Origin: Nocardia fusca NBRC 14340
GTDB lineage: Bacteria; Actinomycetota; Actinomycetes; Mycobacteriales; Mycobacteriaceae
DNA length: 64,000 nt
Direction: 5' to 3'
NCBI RefSeq assembly: GCF_001618425.1
Contig: NZ_BDCU01000031.1
Coordinates: 124,001-188,000, forward strand
Below are positions 40,555 through 55,500 of this stretch, piece by piece (position 1 is the first letter of the stretch; every line of letters begins with the position of its first letter). A model generated the notes under the pieces. That model saw only the letters and a program-made list of their open reading frames with translations, was not told where the DNA came from and made no database searches. Made by a program: the position numbers and the translations under genes.

Positions 40555-43500
40555 GATCGGTGTCCTTGCTGGAGTCGGGGCCGGGCGACGGAGAAGTCCG
40601 GGCGGAGTGGAAGTGCTGGGTGAGGGCGAGTCCGATCGCGCGGAGTGCGTCGGGAGCGGTCATCTTTTCGTGCCGGATCGGAATACGGTGCTCGGTGATC
40701 CGGCCGGTGATGTGGTCGGCCCAGGCGAGAGCCGGGGCGGCGCCGCTGTCTGTGCCCTCCGGTGCGGCGCTGAAATAGATCAGGTCACCGTCGAAGAGCC
40801 CGGGCCGGTGGTGCCAGGTCAGGTCGACCAGGCGGGTGTAGTCGCGGTGCAGTCGCGTGAGGTGTTCCGCGGTCAGGAGGGTGCCGAGTCCCCCTTGCCG
40901 GTGCAGCAGCTCGGCCGCGGCCGCCATCGTGAGCTCGGCGGAGTCCGGGTCGGCGGCACCGGCCTCGGTCAGCATCTCTCCGATGGTGGGTGTGGGCGCG
41001 CGGACGCTGTCGGCGGTGACGACGCGCGTGTCCATCATGGCCAGCGTCGCCACCGGCTCGCCGTCCCGGCGCAATCGGACGGCGATCGCATGGGCGATGG
41101 TGCCGCCGAGCGAATAGCCGAGCAGGTGGTACGGGCCGTGTGGCTGGACGGCCCTGATCTCCTGGACATAGCGGTCCGCGAGCCGATCCAGGGTGGCGAA
41201 CTGCGTATCGGGTTCGGTGAGCGCCGGTGATTGCAGCCCGTGAATGGGGCGATCGGATTCGAGATAGCGCACCAGTCCGCTGAACCCCCAGGCCAGACCG
41301 ATGGCGGGGTGGACACAGAACAGCGGGGGACCGTCTCCGGCGCCGCGCAGCGGAAGCAGCACCGCGAGCGCGTCCTCGGGTGCCGGCTCGTCGTCATCGA
41401 GGTGGCCGGACTCGATGCGGCGGGCCAGCGCCTGCGGCGTCGGATCGGTGAACACCCAGTGGAGCGGCACGTCGGCACCGGCCGTTTCGCCGAGCCGTGC
41501 GGCCAACCGGGCCGCGTCCAGTGAGTTGCCGCCGAGATCGAAGAAGCTGTCGTCGGCACCGGCTCGTTCCAGCTCGAGGATGCCGGCGAAGGCGTCGCAC
41601 ACCGTGGCCTCGAGCGGCGTGGACGGCGGCCGGTACACCGCGGACGGCCGGTCGGGCGCGGGGAGTGCCCGGTAGTCCAGCTTGCCGGTGGCGGTGAGCG
41701 GGAGCCGGTCGAGGGCGAGGACGGCCGCCGGGATCATATGGGTGGGCAGCCGTGTCGCGAGATGGGTGGTCAGGGCGGGGATATCGGGTGTGGCGCCGGG
41801 GGTGGGGACGACATATCCGACGAGCCGGCCGGTGCCGTCACCCCGGTCGTGGACTGTGACGGCGGCCTGGGCGATATCCGGCCCGCTACGCAGGGCGGCC
41901 TCGACCTCACCGGGTTCGACGCGATTGCCGGCGATCTCGAGCTGCCGGTCGCTGCGGCCCGCATACCGGAGTGACCCATCGGAGTTCCAGGCGACCAGGT
42001 CGCCGGTCCGGTACATCCGTGTGCCGGGCGGTCCGTACGGATCCGGGACGAACCCGGCGGCAGTGGTGGAGGGGCGCCGGTGGTAACCCCGGGCGAGGCC
42101 CGGTCCGGACAGGTACAGCTCGCCGACCGCTCCGGGCGGGACAGGTCGCAGGCCGCGGTCGAGCACCACGGCGGTGAAGCCCCGGATCGGGCCGCCGATC
42201 GGGAGGGGACCCTCCGGCGCGGTGCGCAGCGGCGCGGCGGCGCAGCTCATGATCGTGGTCTCGGTGGCTCCATAGGTGTTGATCACCGTGTGTCCCGCCG
42301 TCCATCGGGCCGCCAGCTCGGGCGGGCACGCCTCCCCGCCGAGAACCAAGGTCTCGAGTGTGCCGAGCGAGCCGGGGTCCAGCGAGGCGAGCACGGTCGG
42401 GGTGAGCGCCGCATGGGTGATGTGTCCGGCGTCGATCGCCGCGGCCAGCTCGGCGCCCGCGACCACTCGGGCGGGGGCGAGAACCGCGGTGGCTCCGGCG
42501 GCCGCGGCGCCGAGCCATTCCAGAATCGAGACATCGAAGCCGGGGGAGGCGGCGGCCAGTACCCGCGCGGCGGAGGTGAGACCGAACCGCTCCCGTGCTT
42601 CGGCGGCCAGATTCGCGGTTCCGGCATGGGTGACCACCACGCCTTTCGGGGTGCCGGTGGAGCCGGAGGTGTAGATGAGATAGGCCGGGTGATCCGGACG
42701 GAGCGTGGTCGTGCGCTCGGAATCGGTGATCGCGGCGGGTGAGGCCGCGGCCGTCGCCGACGTGAAGGACGGGCTGTCGAGGGTGAGCCATTCGATCGTG
42801 TCCGGCAGCCGGTGCCGGACGTCCGCCGCGGTGAGCCCGATGGCGGCGCCGGAATCGGTGAGAATGCGGGTGATCCGGTCGTCCGGATCCGCGGGGTCGA
42901 GTTGTACGAACGCGCCACCGGTTTTCGCGACCGCCCAGACGGCGACGACGGCGTCGACCGAACGCGGCAGCACCAATGCCACGAACGACTCCGGTCCGAC
43001 TCCGGTGTCCAGCAGTACCCGCGCCCATCGGTTCGAGCGCTCGTCGAGTTCGCGGTAGGTCAGGCGCACGCCGTCGCCGGCCACTGCTTCGGTATCGGGT
43101 GCCATCGCCGCTGTCAGCACCTGCGGTAGCACCGACGGCGCCGCACCCGTCCTGCCCCGGGCGGGTACCAGGGCGGCCTGCTCGTCCGGTGACAGCAGCC
43201 GGAGCCGGGTGAGCGGAAGATCGACATGTTCGGCGACGGCGTCCAGTACCCGCAGTACCCGGTCGGCGAGTGCTTCGATCCGTTCCGCGGTGAAGAGTTC
43301 GGGCAGGTATTCGAAGCCGAGGCGCAGCCGGGTGCCGTGTTCGACGATCAGGCCGAGTGGATAGTGCGCGGCGTCGTGGCCGTGGACGCCCAGGACACGG
43401 AGCCCGGCGATATCGGCGGCCTCGGAGAGCCCGGTCCGATCGATGGGGTAGGACTCGAAGACGGTCACGGTGTCGAAGATGGCGCCGGGGCCTGCCACGT

Positions 43501-46500
43501 TCTGGATCCGGGCGAGCCCCGGATGCTGATGGTCCAGCAGCGCAGTCTGTTCGGTCCGGATCCGCCGGAGCAGCCGGGCGAGGGTGTCCTCGGCGGCGAG
43601 ACGTACCCGGACCGGCACCGTATCGACGAACAGCCCGACCATCGATTCGATGCCCTCGAGCTGCGGGGGACGGCCGGACACGGTGGCGCCGAACACCACG
43701 TCCGCGCGGCCGGTCTCGGCCCCCAGCACTATCGCCCAGGCGGCTTGGACGATGGTGTTGAGCGTGATCTCCTGTCGCTGGGCCACCGCGACCAGTGCCG
43801 CGGTGCGGTCTTCGCTCAGCTGCCGGAGGACCTCACGCCCGGCGGCGGTCTGCCGGCGGCCGCGGTCGGCGGGCGCCAGCAGGGTCGGCTCGGCCGCGCC
43901 GTCGAAGGCCCGGGCCCACGCGTCGTCCGCCGCATTCCGGTCCTGGGCCCGCAACCAGGCCAGATAGTCGCGATAGGGGCGTACCGGGGGCGGCAGCAGG
44001 GCGGGGTCGCCGTCGCCGACGTAGAGCTGCAGCAGCTCCCGGATGAGCAGGGGCGTCGACCATCCGTCGATCAGGATGTGGTGCATGCTCACCAGCAGCC
44101 GGTATCGCTGCGGGGCCAGATCGATCAGCGTAAGTCGCAGCAGCGGTGGGACGGCCGGGTCGAAACCGGCGCGGCGATCGGCCGCCATGATCCGTTCGAG
44201 TTCGATCGCCGCCTCGTCCCGCCCAGGCAGCCCGATCCGGCCGAACGGTACGTCGACGTGCCGATGCACCACCTGGACCGGTTTCCCCGCACTGTCACGG
44301 TCGAAGGCGGTCCGCAGGTTCGGATGCCGCCCGAGGAGATCCCGCCCGGCGCGCTGGAGACGGTCCGCGTCGATGGTCCCGCCGAGCTCCAGGCAGAGCT
44401 GCACCACGTAGGCGTCGAGGTCGCCGGCCGCCAGCTGGGCGTGGAACAGCAACCCGGCCTGCAGCGGGGTGACCGGCCAGATGTCGTCCAGTCCCGGATG
44501 CCGGGCCGCGAGCCGGTCGATCGTGGCCTGGTCCAGGTCGAGGAGATCGATATCCGAAGGGGTCGGGCCACCGCTGCCGGGGCGGGCCGCGTGCGTGGCC
44601 AGCGCGGTCACCGCGTCGCGCCACAGCTCCATGAGCTCAATGACCTCGACCGGGTCGAGAACGCCGGTGGGGTATTCCCAGGCGGCGGTGAGCGCCGGCC
44701 CGCCGGGCGTGTCGGTGATGGCGGCGTTGATGCCCAGCAGGGCGGCTACGGGTGCCTCCGGATTCTGTGCGCCGCCGGCGGCTCGCGGGCCGGCCGGCAT
44801 CCAGTCGGCCTGCGCGGCCACGGGCAGTGTGTCGAACCGGCCGAGGTAGTTGAAACTCACCTGCGGGGTGGGCAGTGCGCGCAGCACGCGAGCGGTCTCA
44901 CTGTCGAGATAGCGCAGCAATCCGAAGCCGGTTCCGTGGCGGGGTACCCGCCGGAGCTGTTCCTTGACCGATTTGACCGCCGACCCGGCGGCGGCTCCGG
45001 CGGCGAACGCGTCGCCGATATCGATACCGGACAGGTCGAGTCGCACGGGATAGGTGGTGGTGAACCATCCGACAGTGCGGGTGAGGTCGGCCCCGGGGAG
45101 CACGGTGTCGTGGCGGCCGTGGCTCTCCAGTGTGAGCAGCGTGTCGGTGCCGGTGACACCGCGGCGGTGCCGCCACCGGGCCAGTGCCAGCGCGAGCCCG
45201 GTCAGGAGCGCGTCGTCCACACTGCCGCGGAAGGCCCGGGGCAGCGTGGTGAGCACGTCGTGGGTGACCGCGGGGGACAGCGTGATCTCGGCGGTGGCGA
45301 CGGTGGCCTGTACATCCACGGCCGGGTCGATCGGCCGTGGGCCGAGCGGTGGATCGCCGGTGCCCAGGGTGGACTGCCACCAGTCGAGTTCGCTGTGATC
45401 ACCGGCGGCGGTGCGCAGGGCATCCGCCCAGCGGCGCATCGAGGTACCGACGGGCGCGAGGCGCGGTCGTTGCCCGGCCCGCACCTGGGCCCAGGCGGCG
45501 GCGAGGTCGGGCACCAGGATCTGCCACGACACACCGTCGACCACCAGGTGGTGTGCGACGACGAGCAACCGGCCCGGTTGTCCGGCCGGATCCAGCCAGA
45601 CCAGTTGCAGCACCACGCCCGCCGCGGGATCGAGGCGTCCGGCCGCCGCATCCGCCTCGGCCTCGGTGAGCGCGGCGAACTCGCTGCTGCCGGGGGCCGC
45701 GTCCGTCGGCACGTGCCGGATGAGTGTGGCGGCCGATACCGCGGCCGGTTCCACGCGCAGCGCCCGGCCCGACGGATGCGCCGGATCGGGATGCAGCCGG
45801 GCCCGCAGCATGTCGTGGTGATCGAGTACCGCCTGGACGGTGGCACCGATTCCGGCGGCATCGATACCGGCCGGCAGGGTCAGCTCGACCCATTGGCAGA
45901 AGCGGTCGAAGCCGCCGCGCTCGAACATCCAGCACATGATCGGGGTGAGCGGCACAGGTCCCACGCCGCCGCCCGGCAGTTCCGCCGGACGGGAAGGTGC
46001 CGTGGAACCGCTCTCGGGCACCGCGACCCGGGCCAGCCCGGCGACCGTGCGGTGGTCGAACACCGCGCCTGCCGAGAACACCAGTCCCGCCGCCCTGGCC
46101 CGGGTCACCAGCTGGATAGCCATGATGCTGTCGCCGCCGAGGGCGAAGAACGAATCGTCCGCACCGACCTCGTCGAGTCCGAGTACCTCGCCGAACAGTC
46201 GCGCCAGCGTCTCCTCCGCCCCGGTGACCGGGGCCCGGGAAACGGCCCGGGCCGCGGCGAAGTCCGGCGCGGGGAGCGCGGCGCGATCGAGCTTGCCGGT
46301 CGCGGTCAGCGGCAGCGCGTCGAGCACCATCGCGTGTGCGGGGACCATATGCGCGGCCAACCGCTCGCCGGCATCGGCGAGAATCGTGGCGGGATCGAGT
46401 TCGGCGCCGGGTTCGGGGACCAGGTATCCGATCAACCGGTCTCCGGTGGCGGGGTCGCGGTGTACGGCCGCCGCGGCGCGGGCCACACCGGTACAGGCCC

Positions 46501-49500
46501 GCAGCACCGCTTCGACCTCGCCGAGTTCGATGCGGAAACCGCGGATCTTCACTTGCGAATCGGCCCGGCCCACATACTCGAGTGCCAGACTCGCGTCCGG
46601 TTGCCGCGACCATCGCACCAGGTCGCCGGTCCGATACATCCGCTGCCCCGGTCCCGCGAACGGATCGGCGACGAACCGCGCCGCGGTCGTACCCGTCCGG
46701 TTGCGATAGCCGCGGGCCAGGCCCGGACCGGCCAGGTACAACTCGCCCACGATCCCGACCGGCACCGGTCGCAACCAGGTGTCGAGGACGACCTGCCCGA
46801 CCCCGCGGTGCGGTCGACCGATCGTCACCGCCGCGTTCGCCACCAGTAGCGCGGACGTATGGGTTTCGACCGTGGCCTCCGCCGGACCGTAGCTGTTGAC
46901 CAGAGTCCGGCCCCGTGCCCACTTCGACACCAGTTCTGGTGGAGGTACCTCGCCGCCCAGCACGACCGTTTCGACGCACTCCAGCCCGGCCGGGTCGAGC
47001 GTCCCCAGCACCGTGGGAGTGAGCGCGACATGGGATACATTCTCCCGGCGCAGAATCCGGGCCAGCTCGGCGCCGCCGTAGGCGGCCGGGGGTGCTATCG
47101 CCAGCTGTCCGCCCGACCCGAACGCGCACAGCTGTTCCATGACCGCCACGTCGAAACTCGGCGAGGCGGCATGCAGGACCCGGGTGGCCGGCCCGATACC
47201 GAAACGCGACTGTAGTTCGGCGACCAGATTGGCCAACCCTCGATGCGATACGACCACACCCTTCGGCACCCCGGTCGAACCGGATGTGTAGATCACATAC
47301 GCCACCTGATCGGCCCGCACCGGCAGTGTGCGCTCCGCATCGGTCACCGGCGCTGCCGCGGCGGCCGCGACGTCCGCGGCCGTCGCCGGTTCGTCGAGGA
47401 CCAGCCAGCGCACCCGGCCGGGCAACCGATCCTGCCACCGCGCCGAGGTGATCCCCACCGTCACACCGGAATCGGCGAGCATGTATTCGATCCGGCCCGC
47501 GGGGTAGCCGGGGTCGACCGGAACGAACGCCGCCCCCGATTTGGCCACCGCCCAGAGCGCCAGCACCGACTCGACCGACCGCGGCAACCCCACGGCGACA
47601 CCGGTCTCCGGTCCGGCGCCCCGGGCGATCAGGCACCGCGCCAGCCGATTCGATTCGGTATCGAGTTCGCGGTAGGTCCACCGGCGATCGCCGCACACCA
47701 CCGCGACCGCCTCCGGGTCCCGGCCGGCGGCCAGTAGGTCCGGGAGGACTCGCTCGGTCACCGCCGGATCACCCGATACCGAGAGCAGCTCGCGGTACTC
47801 CGCGGGGAAGAGCGGGTCCAGCCGGCCCAGCGGCCGATCCGGGTCTGCGACGAGGAGGTCCAGGACGCGCAGGATCCGGCGCAATATCGCGGCCGCCGCG
47901 TCCTGGTCGACGAGTTCCGGCAGGTACTGGACGCGGAGATGGAGCCGGGTGTCGGTGTGTGCGACCACGGCCAGCGGGTAGTGGGCGGCGTCGGTACCGG
48001 TCACGTCGGCGACCCGCAGGCCGGCGATATCGGTCTGCGCGGTCACTCCGCCGCGGTCGACCGGATAGGACTCGAACACCGTCATCGTGTCGAACACCGC
48101 CCCCGGTCCGGCGGCGTGTTCGATATCGGTCAGGCCCACGTGGTGGTGATCGAGCAGGGCGGACTGCTCCGCCTGGACCCGCTCCAGCAGGTGTCCCACG
48201 CTCTCGGCGGGGTCGAGACGGACCCGCACCGGCAGGGTGTTGACGAACAACCCGATCATCGATTCGATATCCGGTATCTGCGGGGGACGCCCGGAGACCG
48301 TCGAACCGAATGTCACATCGTCGCGGGATGTCAACAGGCCCAGTATGATCGCCCACACGCCCTGGATCACTGTGTTGAGAGTGACCCCCCGGGCCTGTGC
48401 GAGGCCGGTCAGCCGCGCGGTCTGTTCCTCGGTCAGTTCGCCGGTCACCTCACGGGATCCGGTGTAGCCGCGTCCCGGGTTCGCCGGAGCCACCAGGGTC
48501 GGTTCGTCGGTGCCGTCGAATACGCGGGCCCAGGCATCCAGCGCCGCGGTCCGGTCCTGCGCGCCGAGCCACGCCAAGAAGTCCCGATAGGGCCGGACCG
48601 GGGGCAGCACCGTGACGTCCCCGTCGGTGGCGTAGACCACCAGCAACTCGCGCAGGAGCAGCGGGGTGGACCAGCCGTCGAGCAGCAGGTGATGCTGGGT
48701 CAGCACCAGCCGGTAGCTGTCCGGCCCCGTGGTGACCAGCGTCCAGCGCAACAGCGGGGCGCGCGCCGGGTCGAACCGGGTCGCCCGGTCCGCGGCCGTC
48801 AGCAGCTCCCATTCGCGAGCGAGCGCGTCCTCGTCCAGCCCGGACAGGTCGACCTCCGACCAGGGCGCCGCCACACCGCTGTCGACCACCTGGACCGGTC
48901 CGATATCGGTGACGAATGCGGTGCGCAGATTCGCGTGCCGGTCGAGCAGCAGCTGTCCGGCTCGGCGCAGCCGCTCCGGATCGACCCGGCCCCGTAGTTC
49001 GAGGACCAGCTGCACCACATACGCGTCCGTCGATTCCTCGGCGGCCAGCGCGTGGAACAGCAGACCCTCCTGCAACGGGGTCAACGGCCAGACATCCTGC
49101 ACTGCCGGATATCTCTGCTCGAGCCGCTCGATCTCGGACTGCCCCAGCCGGACCAGATCCAGATCCGACGGTGTCCATCCCCCGGCCCCGGGATCCCGGG
49201 CGTATGCCGCCAGCGCGGTCAGCGCGTCCGACCACGACTGCGCGACCCGGCGGACCTCCGCGGCGTCCAGCACTCCGGCGGGATACGACCAGATCGCCCG
49301 CAGACGCTGCCGCACCCCGTCGTCGACGATCCGGGCGGTGATATCGAGCGCCGCTGTCACCGGCATATCCGGATTCACGGCACGGGCGAGTACGGCGCCG
49401 GAGAAGTCGCCGCCGTCGTCCACCGGCTGCCACGGCTGCGCCTGCCCGCGGGTCCCGGCGACGATGCGGCCGAGATAGTTGAAACCGATCTGCGGCGTGG

Positions 49501-52500
49501 GCAGCGCGCGCAGCGCCGGCGCAGTGTCCTCGTTCAGGTAGCGCAGCAGGCCGTAGCCGATGCCGTGGTCGGGGACGGCACGCAGCTGTTCCTTGACGGC
49601 TTTGACCGCTGCGCCGAGCGCCGGCCCCCCGGCGTACGCGTCGTCGACGTCGATAGCCGAAAGGTCGAGTCGCACGGGAAAACTCGTGGTGAACCAGCCG
49701 ACTGTCCGCGTCAGGTCCGCGCCCGGGACGACCTCGTCCTCGCGGCCGTGGCCCTCGAGACCGATCACCGCTGCCGCGGGTCGGCCGGTGCCGGCAGCGG
49801 ATTCCCGCTCGCGGCGCCACTTCGTCGTCGCCAGCGCCAGCGCGGCCAGCAGGCCATCGGCCACGGTGCCGTGGAACGCGGCGGGCACCTCGGTCGACAG
49901 CGCCGCGGTGACCTCGGCCGAGAGCTCGACCTCGACCGTGCGCACCGTCTCGGCCACGTCGACCGCGGGGTCGAGGGGGCGGGACCCGATCACCGGATCG
50001 GGTTCCGCGGCCACGGCCTGCCACCGGCCGAGTTCCGCGGTTCGCTCCGGACGGTGGGCTGCCTCGATCAGTCCGTGCGCCCAGCCGCGCATCGATGTCG
50101 CCACCGGGGCGAGGTCGGGCGGTTCGCCGGCCTCCTTCCGCGCCCACGCGATCGCGAGGTCCGGCACCAGCACCCGCCAGGAGACACCGTCGATCGCCGA
50201 ATGATGCACCAGCATCAGCATCCGGTCCGGCACCGCGGGGTCCACCGGATCGAACCAGACCACCTGGGCCACGATGCCCGCGCCCGGATCGAGCCGGTTC
50301 GCCGCGGCCGCCGATTCCGCGGCGGCCACGGCGCGGAACCCGGGGCTGCCCGGCGCCGCCTCGGTGGCCACCCGGTGGATGATCTCGTCGGATCGGATCG
50401 CGCCGACCGGCAAGGTCTCCCAGATCCAGCTTCCGTCGCCGGCCGGGCGTAACCGGGAGCGCAGCATATCGTGCCGATCGAGGACCGCCTGCACGGTCTC
50501 GGCCAGCCGCCGCCGCTCTGTTCCGGTGGGCAGAGCCAGCATCACGGCCTGGGCGAGGCGGCCTGTTCCGGATCGCGTGTGCTCGGTGAACCAGTGCATG
50601 ACCGGCGTCAGCGGGATCGGTCCCACCCCTGCGCCGGGTAGTTCCACCGAACCGGAAGCCCGCGCGGCCTCGTCGGCCCGGACGGCGACCCGGGCCAGCC
50701 CGGCGACCGTCCGGTGGTCGAACACCTCGCGCGCGGAGAACAGTACGCCCGCCGTCCTGGCCCGGGTCACCAGCAGGATCGACATGATGCTGTCGCCGCC
50801 GAGCGCGAAGAACGAATCGTCGAGCCCGACGGTGTCGACACCCAGTACATCGGCGAATGCCCCGGCAATGGTGTGTTCGAGCGGCGTCTGCGGTGCCCGG
50901 AAGGGTGTGCTGTCCGCGCGGACCGGGTCCGGCAGCGCCTTACGGTCCAATTTGCCCGCCGGTGTGAGCGGAATGTGGTCGAGCACGGTGATCGACGGCG
51001 GGATCATATAGGTCGGCAAGCGACTGCCGAGGAACGCGATCAACCGTGCGGTATCGATCGAACGGCCCGGTGCGGGAACGACATAGGAGGCCAGTGCCAT
51101 GACGCCGGCGGCATTGCGGTGACCGACGGTGGTGGCGAATCCGACGGACTCGTGCGCGCCCAGTACCGCGTCGATCTCCCCGAGTTCGATACGCAGGCCG
51201 CGGATCTTGACCTGGCAATCCGACCGGCCCAGATACTGGATGGTTCCGTGCGCAGTCCACCGGGCCATATCTCCGGTGCGGTACATCCGCCGACCGGTTT
51301 TCCAGGGGCAGGCGACGAAGCGTTCGGCGGTCGTGCCCGGCCGGCGATGGTAGCCGCGGGCGAGCAGCGCGCCCGCGATATACAGTTCACCCGTGACCCC
51401 GGACGGGACGGGTTGCAGCCGCTGGTCCAGAATCCACACCGTGGCACCGCGGATCGGACCGCCGATCGTCACCGGTTCGCCCGGCACCATCAGGGTGGGG
51501 CGGGTCGCGGCGACTGTGACCTCGGTGGGCCCGTATGTGTTGAGCACCTTGTGACCGTGGCTCCAGCGCTGGACCAATTCGGTCCCGTAGCTCTCCCCAC
51601 CGACCATCAGCGTGCGCAGGTGCGGTAGCGGCCACCGGGTGGCGTCGACGGTGGACAGCGCGGAGGGGGTGATCAATACGTGACCGACCTGCTCGCGGTC
51701 GAGCAGTTCGCCGAGCGCGTCGCCACCGTTGACGTCACCGGGCGCGATCACCATTGTCGCGCCCGCGACCAGTGCCGACATCAGTTCCAGTATCGAGACG
51801 TCGAAGCTCGGCGAGGACAGGCTCAGGACGCGCGAACCGGGCCCGATGTGCAGGCCGTCGTGGTGCTCGCTCGCGCAGTCGGCCAGCCCACGGTGCGCTA
51901 CCGCGACGGCTTTGGGCAGGCCGGTCGACCCGGAGGTGTAGATGACGTAGGCGAGATCGTCGAGATGCAGTGGGCGCACCCGGTCGGCGTCGGCGATCGG
52001 TCCGGTGTCGCCGCCCTGCTCCGGGGTGTCGTCCGGGGTCAGCCAGTCGATGGTGTCGGGCAGTTGGTGGCGTACCGAGTCGATCGTCAGACCGAGTACG
52101 GCGCCGGAATCGGTGGTCATATGGGTGATCCGGGCAGTCGGATACGCCGGATCGATCGGCAGGAACGCGGCACCGGACCCGGCCACCGCGCAGACCGCGA
52201 GCACGAAATCCGCGGACCGCGGCATCGCCACCGCGACGATGTCACCGGGGCCGGCGCCCCGCCGGATGAGCGTCCTGGCCAATCGGCCGGCGCGTTCGCC
52301 CAGTTCCCGGTAATCGATGCGGGCACCGTCGCAGACGAGCGCCGTCGCCGCGGGATCCCGGGCGGCGCCGGCGGCCAGCATTTCGGCCAGGGTGCGGGGC
52401 GCGACACCGGGCGGCCCGGAACGCGTCAGCAGATCGGCATGTTCGGTGGGTTCGAGCACCTCGATCGATCCCACGGGGACCGCCGGATCGACCGCCACGG

Positions 52501-55500
52501 CTTCCAGTATCCGAACCCAGCGGCGTACCAGGGATTCGACCGTGCTCGCGTCGAACAGCTCCGTCGAGTAGGTGACCGTCACCGCCAGCCCGCCGCTCTC
52601 GTCGTCGGCCAGCATCAGCTGCAGGTCGAACCGGGACACGTCCTCGGGTAGGTCGAGCACCGATACGTCCAGTCCGGGCAGTTCCAGATCGGCGCGGGCC
52701 AGATTCTGGAAGGCCAGCAGCACCTGGAACAGTGGATGCCGCGACTGTGACCGCTCCGGAGCGAGTTCGTCCACCAACTGCTCGAAGGGAACGTCGGCAT
52801 TCCCGAACGCGGCCAGATCGATCCGCTCGACCCGGTCGAGGAATGCGGTGAACGACTCGCCGAGGTCGACCTCCGTCCGCAGGACCACCGTATTGACGAA
52901 CATTCCGATCACGTCGTCGAGGACGGCAGCGCCCCGCCCGGCCACCGGCGTTCCGATCGCGATATCACCGGAACCGCTCGACCGGGCGAGAGTTGTCGCG
53001 AGCGCGCCGTGGATCACCATGAACAACGACGAGCTGCGGTTGCGGGCGAACGCGCGCAGCTCGGCCACCAGGTCCGCGCTCAGCCCGAACCGGTGACTCG
53101 CACCCCGGTGGGACCGCACCGCCGGCCGCGGCCGATCGAACGGCAGGCGCAGCTCCTCCGGTAGATCGGCGAGCGTTTCCGTCCAGTACCGGATCTGCCG
53201 GGCGCTCAGCGATCCGGGGTCGGCGGGGTCGCCCAGGACAGCGCGCTGCCACAGGGCATAGTCGGCGTACTGGACGGGTAGCGGCGACCACGACGGCGCC
53301 TCGCCACGAGCACGGGCGGCATACGCGGTCGCCACATCGCGGGCCAGTGGCGCCATGGAGAAGCCGTCCGCGGCGATATGGTGCACCACCACGGCCAGCA
53401 CGTACTCGGTCTCCGTACCGCCGGTCATGCGGAACAACCGGGTGCGCACCGGGACCCGGGCGCTCACGTCGAATCCTTCGTGGACGAAGTCGGTGATCGC
53501 GGCGATCAACCGGTCCGGCTCGACCGGCACCGGGATCAACTCACGATCGACGGCGTCGACCGATTCGACCACTTGGGTCAGCGTTCCCTTCCGTTCCGGA
53601 TAACGCGTCCGCAGCGATTCGTGCCTGTCCAGGACGTCGGTCATCGCCGCACGCAGGGCGCCGAGGTCGGGTTCGCCCCGCAGCCGGACCGCGATCGGCA
53701 TGTTGTACGCACCGGAGCGGGTGTCGTACTGGTTGAAGAACCACATCCGCTGCTGGGCGGGCGCCAGCGGTATGAGGTCGGGGCGGGGTCCGGCGATCAG
53801 CGGTGGGCGTTGCCGCCCCGTGCGCATCTGCCCCTCCACCTGGGTGGCCAGCGCCGACACCCGGGGCGCCTCGAACAACAACCGCACCGGGATCTCCGCT
53901 CCCAGTGCCGTTCCGAGCCGGGCGGCGACCCGGGTCGCCGTCAGACTGTCGCCGCCGAGCGCGAAGAAGGAATCGTCGAGACCGACGGGGCCGAGGCCGA
54001 GCACTTCGGCGAAAACCCGTGCGACAGTCCGTTCGACCGGTGTCCCGGGCGGCCGGAACGGCACGGTGCCGGTGACGACGGGGTCCGGTAACGCCTTGCG
54101 GTCCAATTTGCCCGCCGGTGTGAGTGGAACATGCTCGAGCACCGTGATCGAGGGCGGGACCATATAGGCCGGCAGCAGGCCGTGCAGGTGTTCGGTCAGT
54201 AATGCGATATCGATCGAATGATCGGGGGCGGGGACGACATAGGAAGCCAGCACGGTCCCGGAGCCGGTGCGGTGACCGACGGTGACGGCGAATGCCACGG
54301 ACTCACAGGCCGCCAGGGCGGTATCGATCTCACCGAGTTCGATTCGCACACCGCGGATCTCGACCTGGAAATCCGACCGGCCCAGATACTGAATGCTTTC
54401 CGCGGCGGTCCAGCGGACCATGTCCCCGGTGCGGTACATCCGCTGACCGGGCTTCCAAGGGCAGGCGACGAAGCGCGCGGCGGTCGCTCCCGGTCGGTGG
54501 TGGTAGCCGCGGGCGAGCAGCGCGCCCGCGATGTACAACTCACCGGCCACGCCCACCGGGACGGGCTCCAGTCGCCGGTCCAGTACCCACTCCGTGGCAC
54601 CACGAATCGGGCCGCCGATGGTGACCGGGTCACTCGGCGCCAACGAGGCGCTGTGGTTCGCCATGATCGTGACCTCGGTCGGCCCGTAGGCATCGAAGAA
54701 CTCGCGTCCCCCGACGGCCCAGCGCCGCACCAGCTCCGGCGGGCAGGCGTCACCGGCCGCGACGACGACACGCAAGCTGTCCAGCCCGGCCGGATCCACC
54801 GAAGCCAAGGCGGCCGGGGTCGCCACCGCGTGCGTCACCCGATGGCGGCGTACCAGATCGGCGAGCTCCGCGCCGCCGTAGGTACCGGGCTCGGCGATGA
54901 CCATCGTGGCGCCGGAGCCCACCGCGAGAAGTAATTCCCAGACCGAGGCGTCGAAGCTCGGTGAGGCGAGGTGCAGGGTGCGTGAATCGCCGGTGACCGT
55001 ATAGCGTTCGCGCTGTTCGGCAGCGAGGGCGGCCAGCCCGGCATGTGTCACGGTCACGCCTTTCGGCGTGCCGGTGGAACCGGAGGTGTAGATCAGGTAG
55101 GCCGGATGCCCGGGCCGCAGCACGGTGGTCCGGTCGCGGTCGGCGATCGGCCGGGTGTCGCCGGGCGGGTCGTGGGCGCCGGGTAGCAGCCAGTCGACGG
55201 TGCCGGGTAGTTTCTCGCGCACCGCGTCGACCGTGAGACCGAGTGTGGCCCCGGAGTCGGTGATCATATGGGTGATCCGGGCAGCCGGATACGACGGGTC
55301 GATCGGCAGGAATGCAGCGCCGGTCTTCGCCACCGCCCAGAGGGCGAGAACGGAATCGGGTGAGCGCGGAATCGCCACGGCGACGACGCTTTCCGGCCCC
55401 GCGCCCCGTGCGATGAGCGCCCTGGCCGATCGGTTGGAGCGCTCGTCCAACTCCCGGTAATCGATCCGGGTATCGCCGCATACGAGCGCCGGCGCGCCGG

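Noticed and set aside
43226..46849. A 1,207-codon open frame on the + strand opposite the NRPS
   Set aside because: It is the antisense shadow of the high-GC NRPS gene: Arg/Gly/His-rich, no domains, and the minus strand has complete A, T, C and E motifs there.
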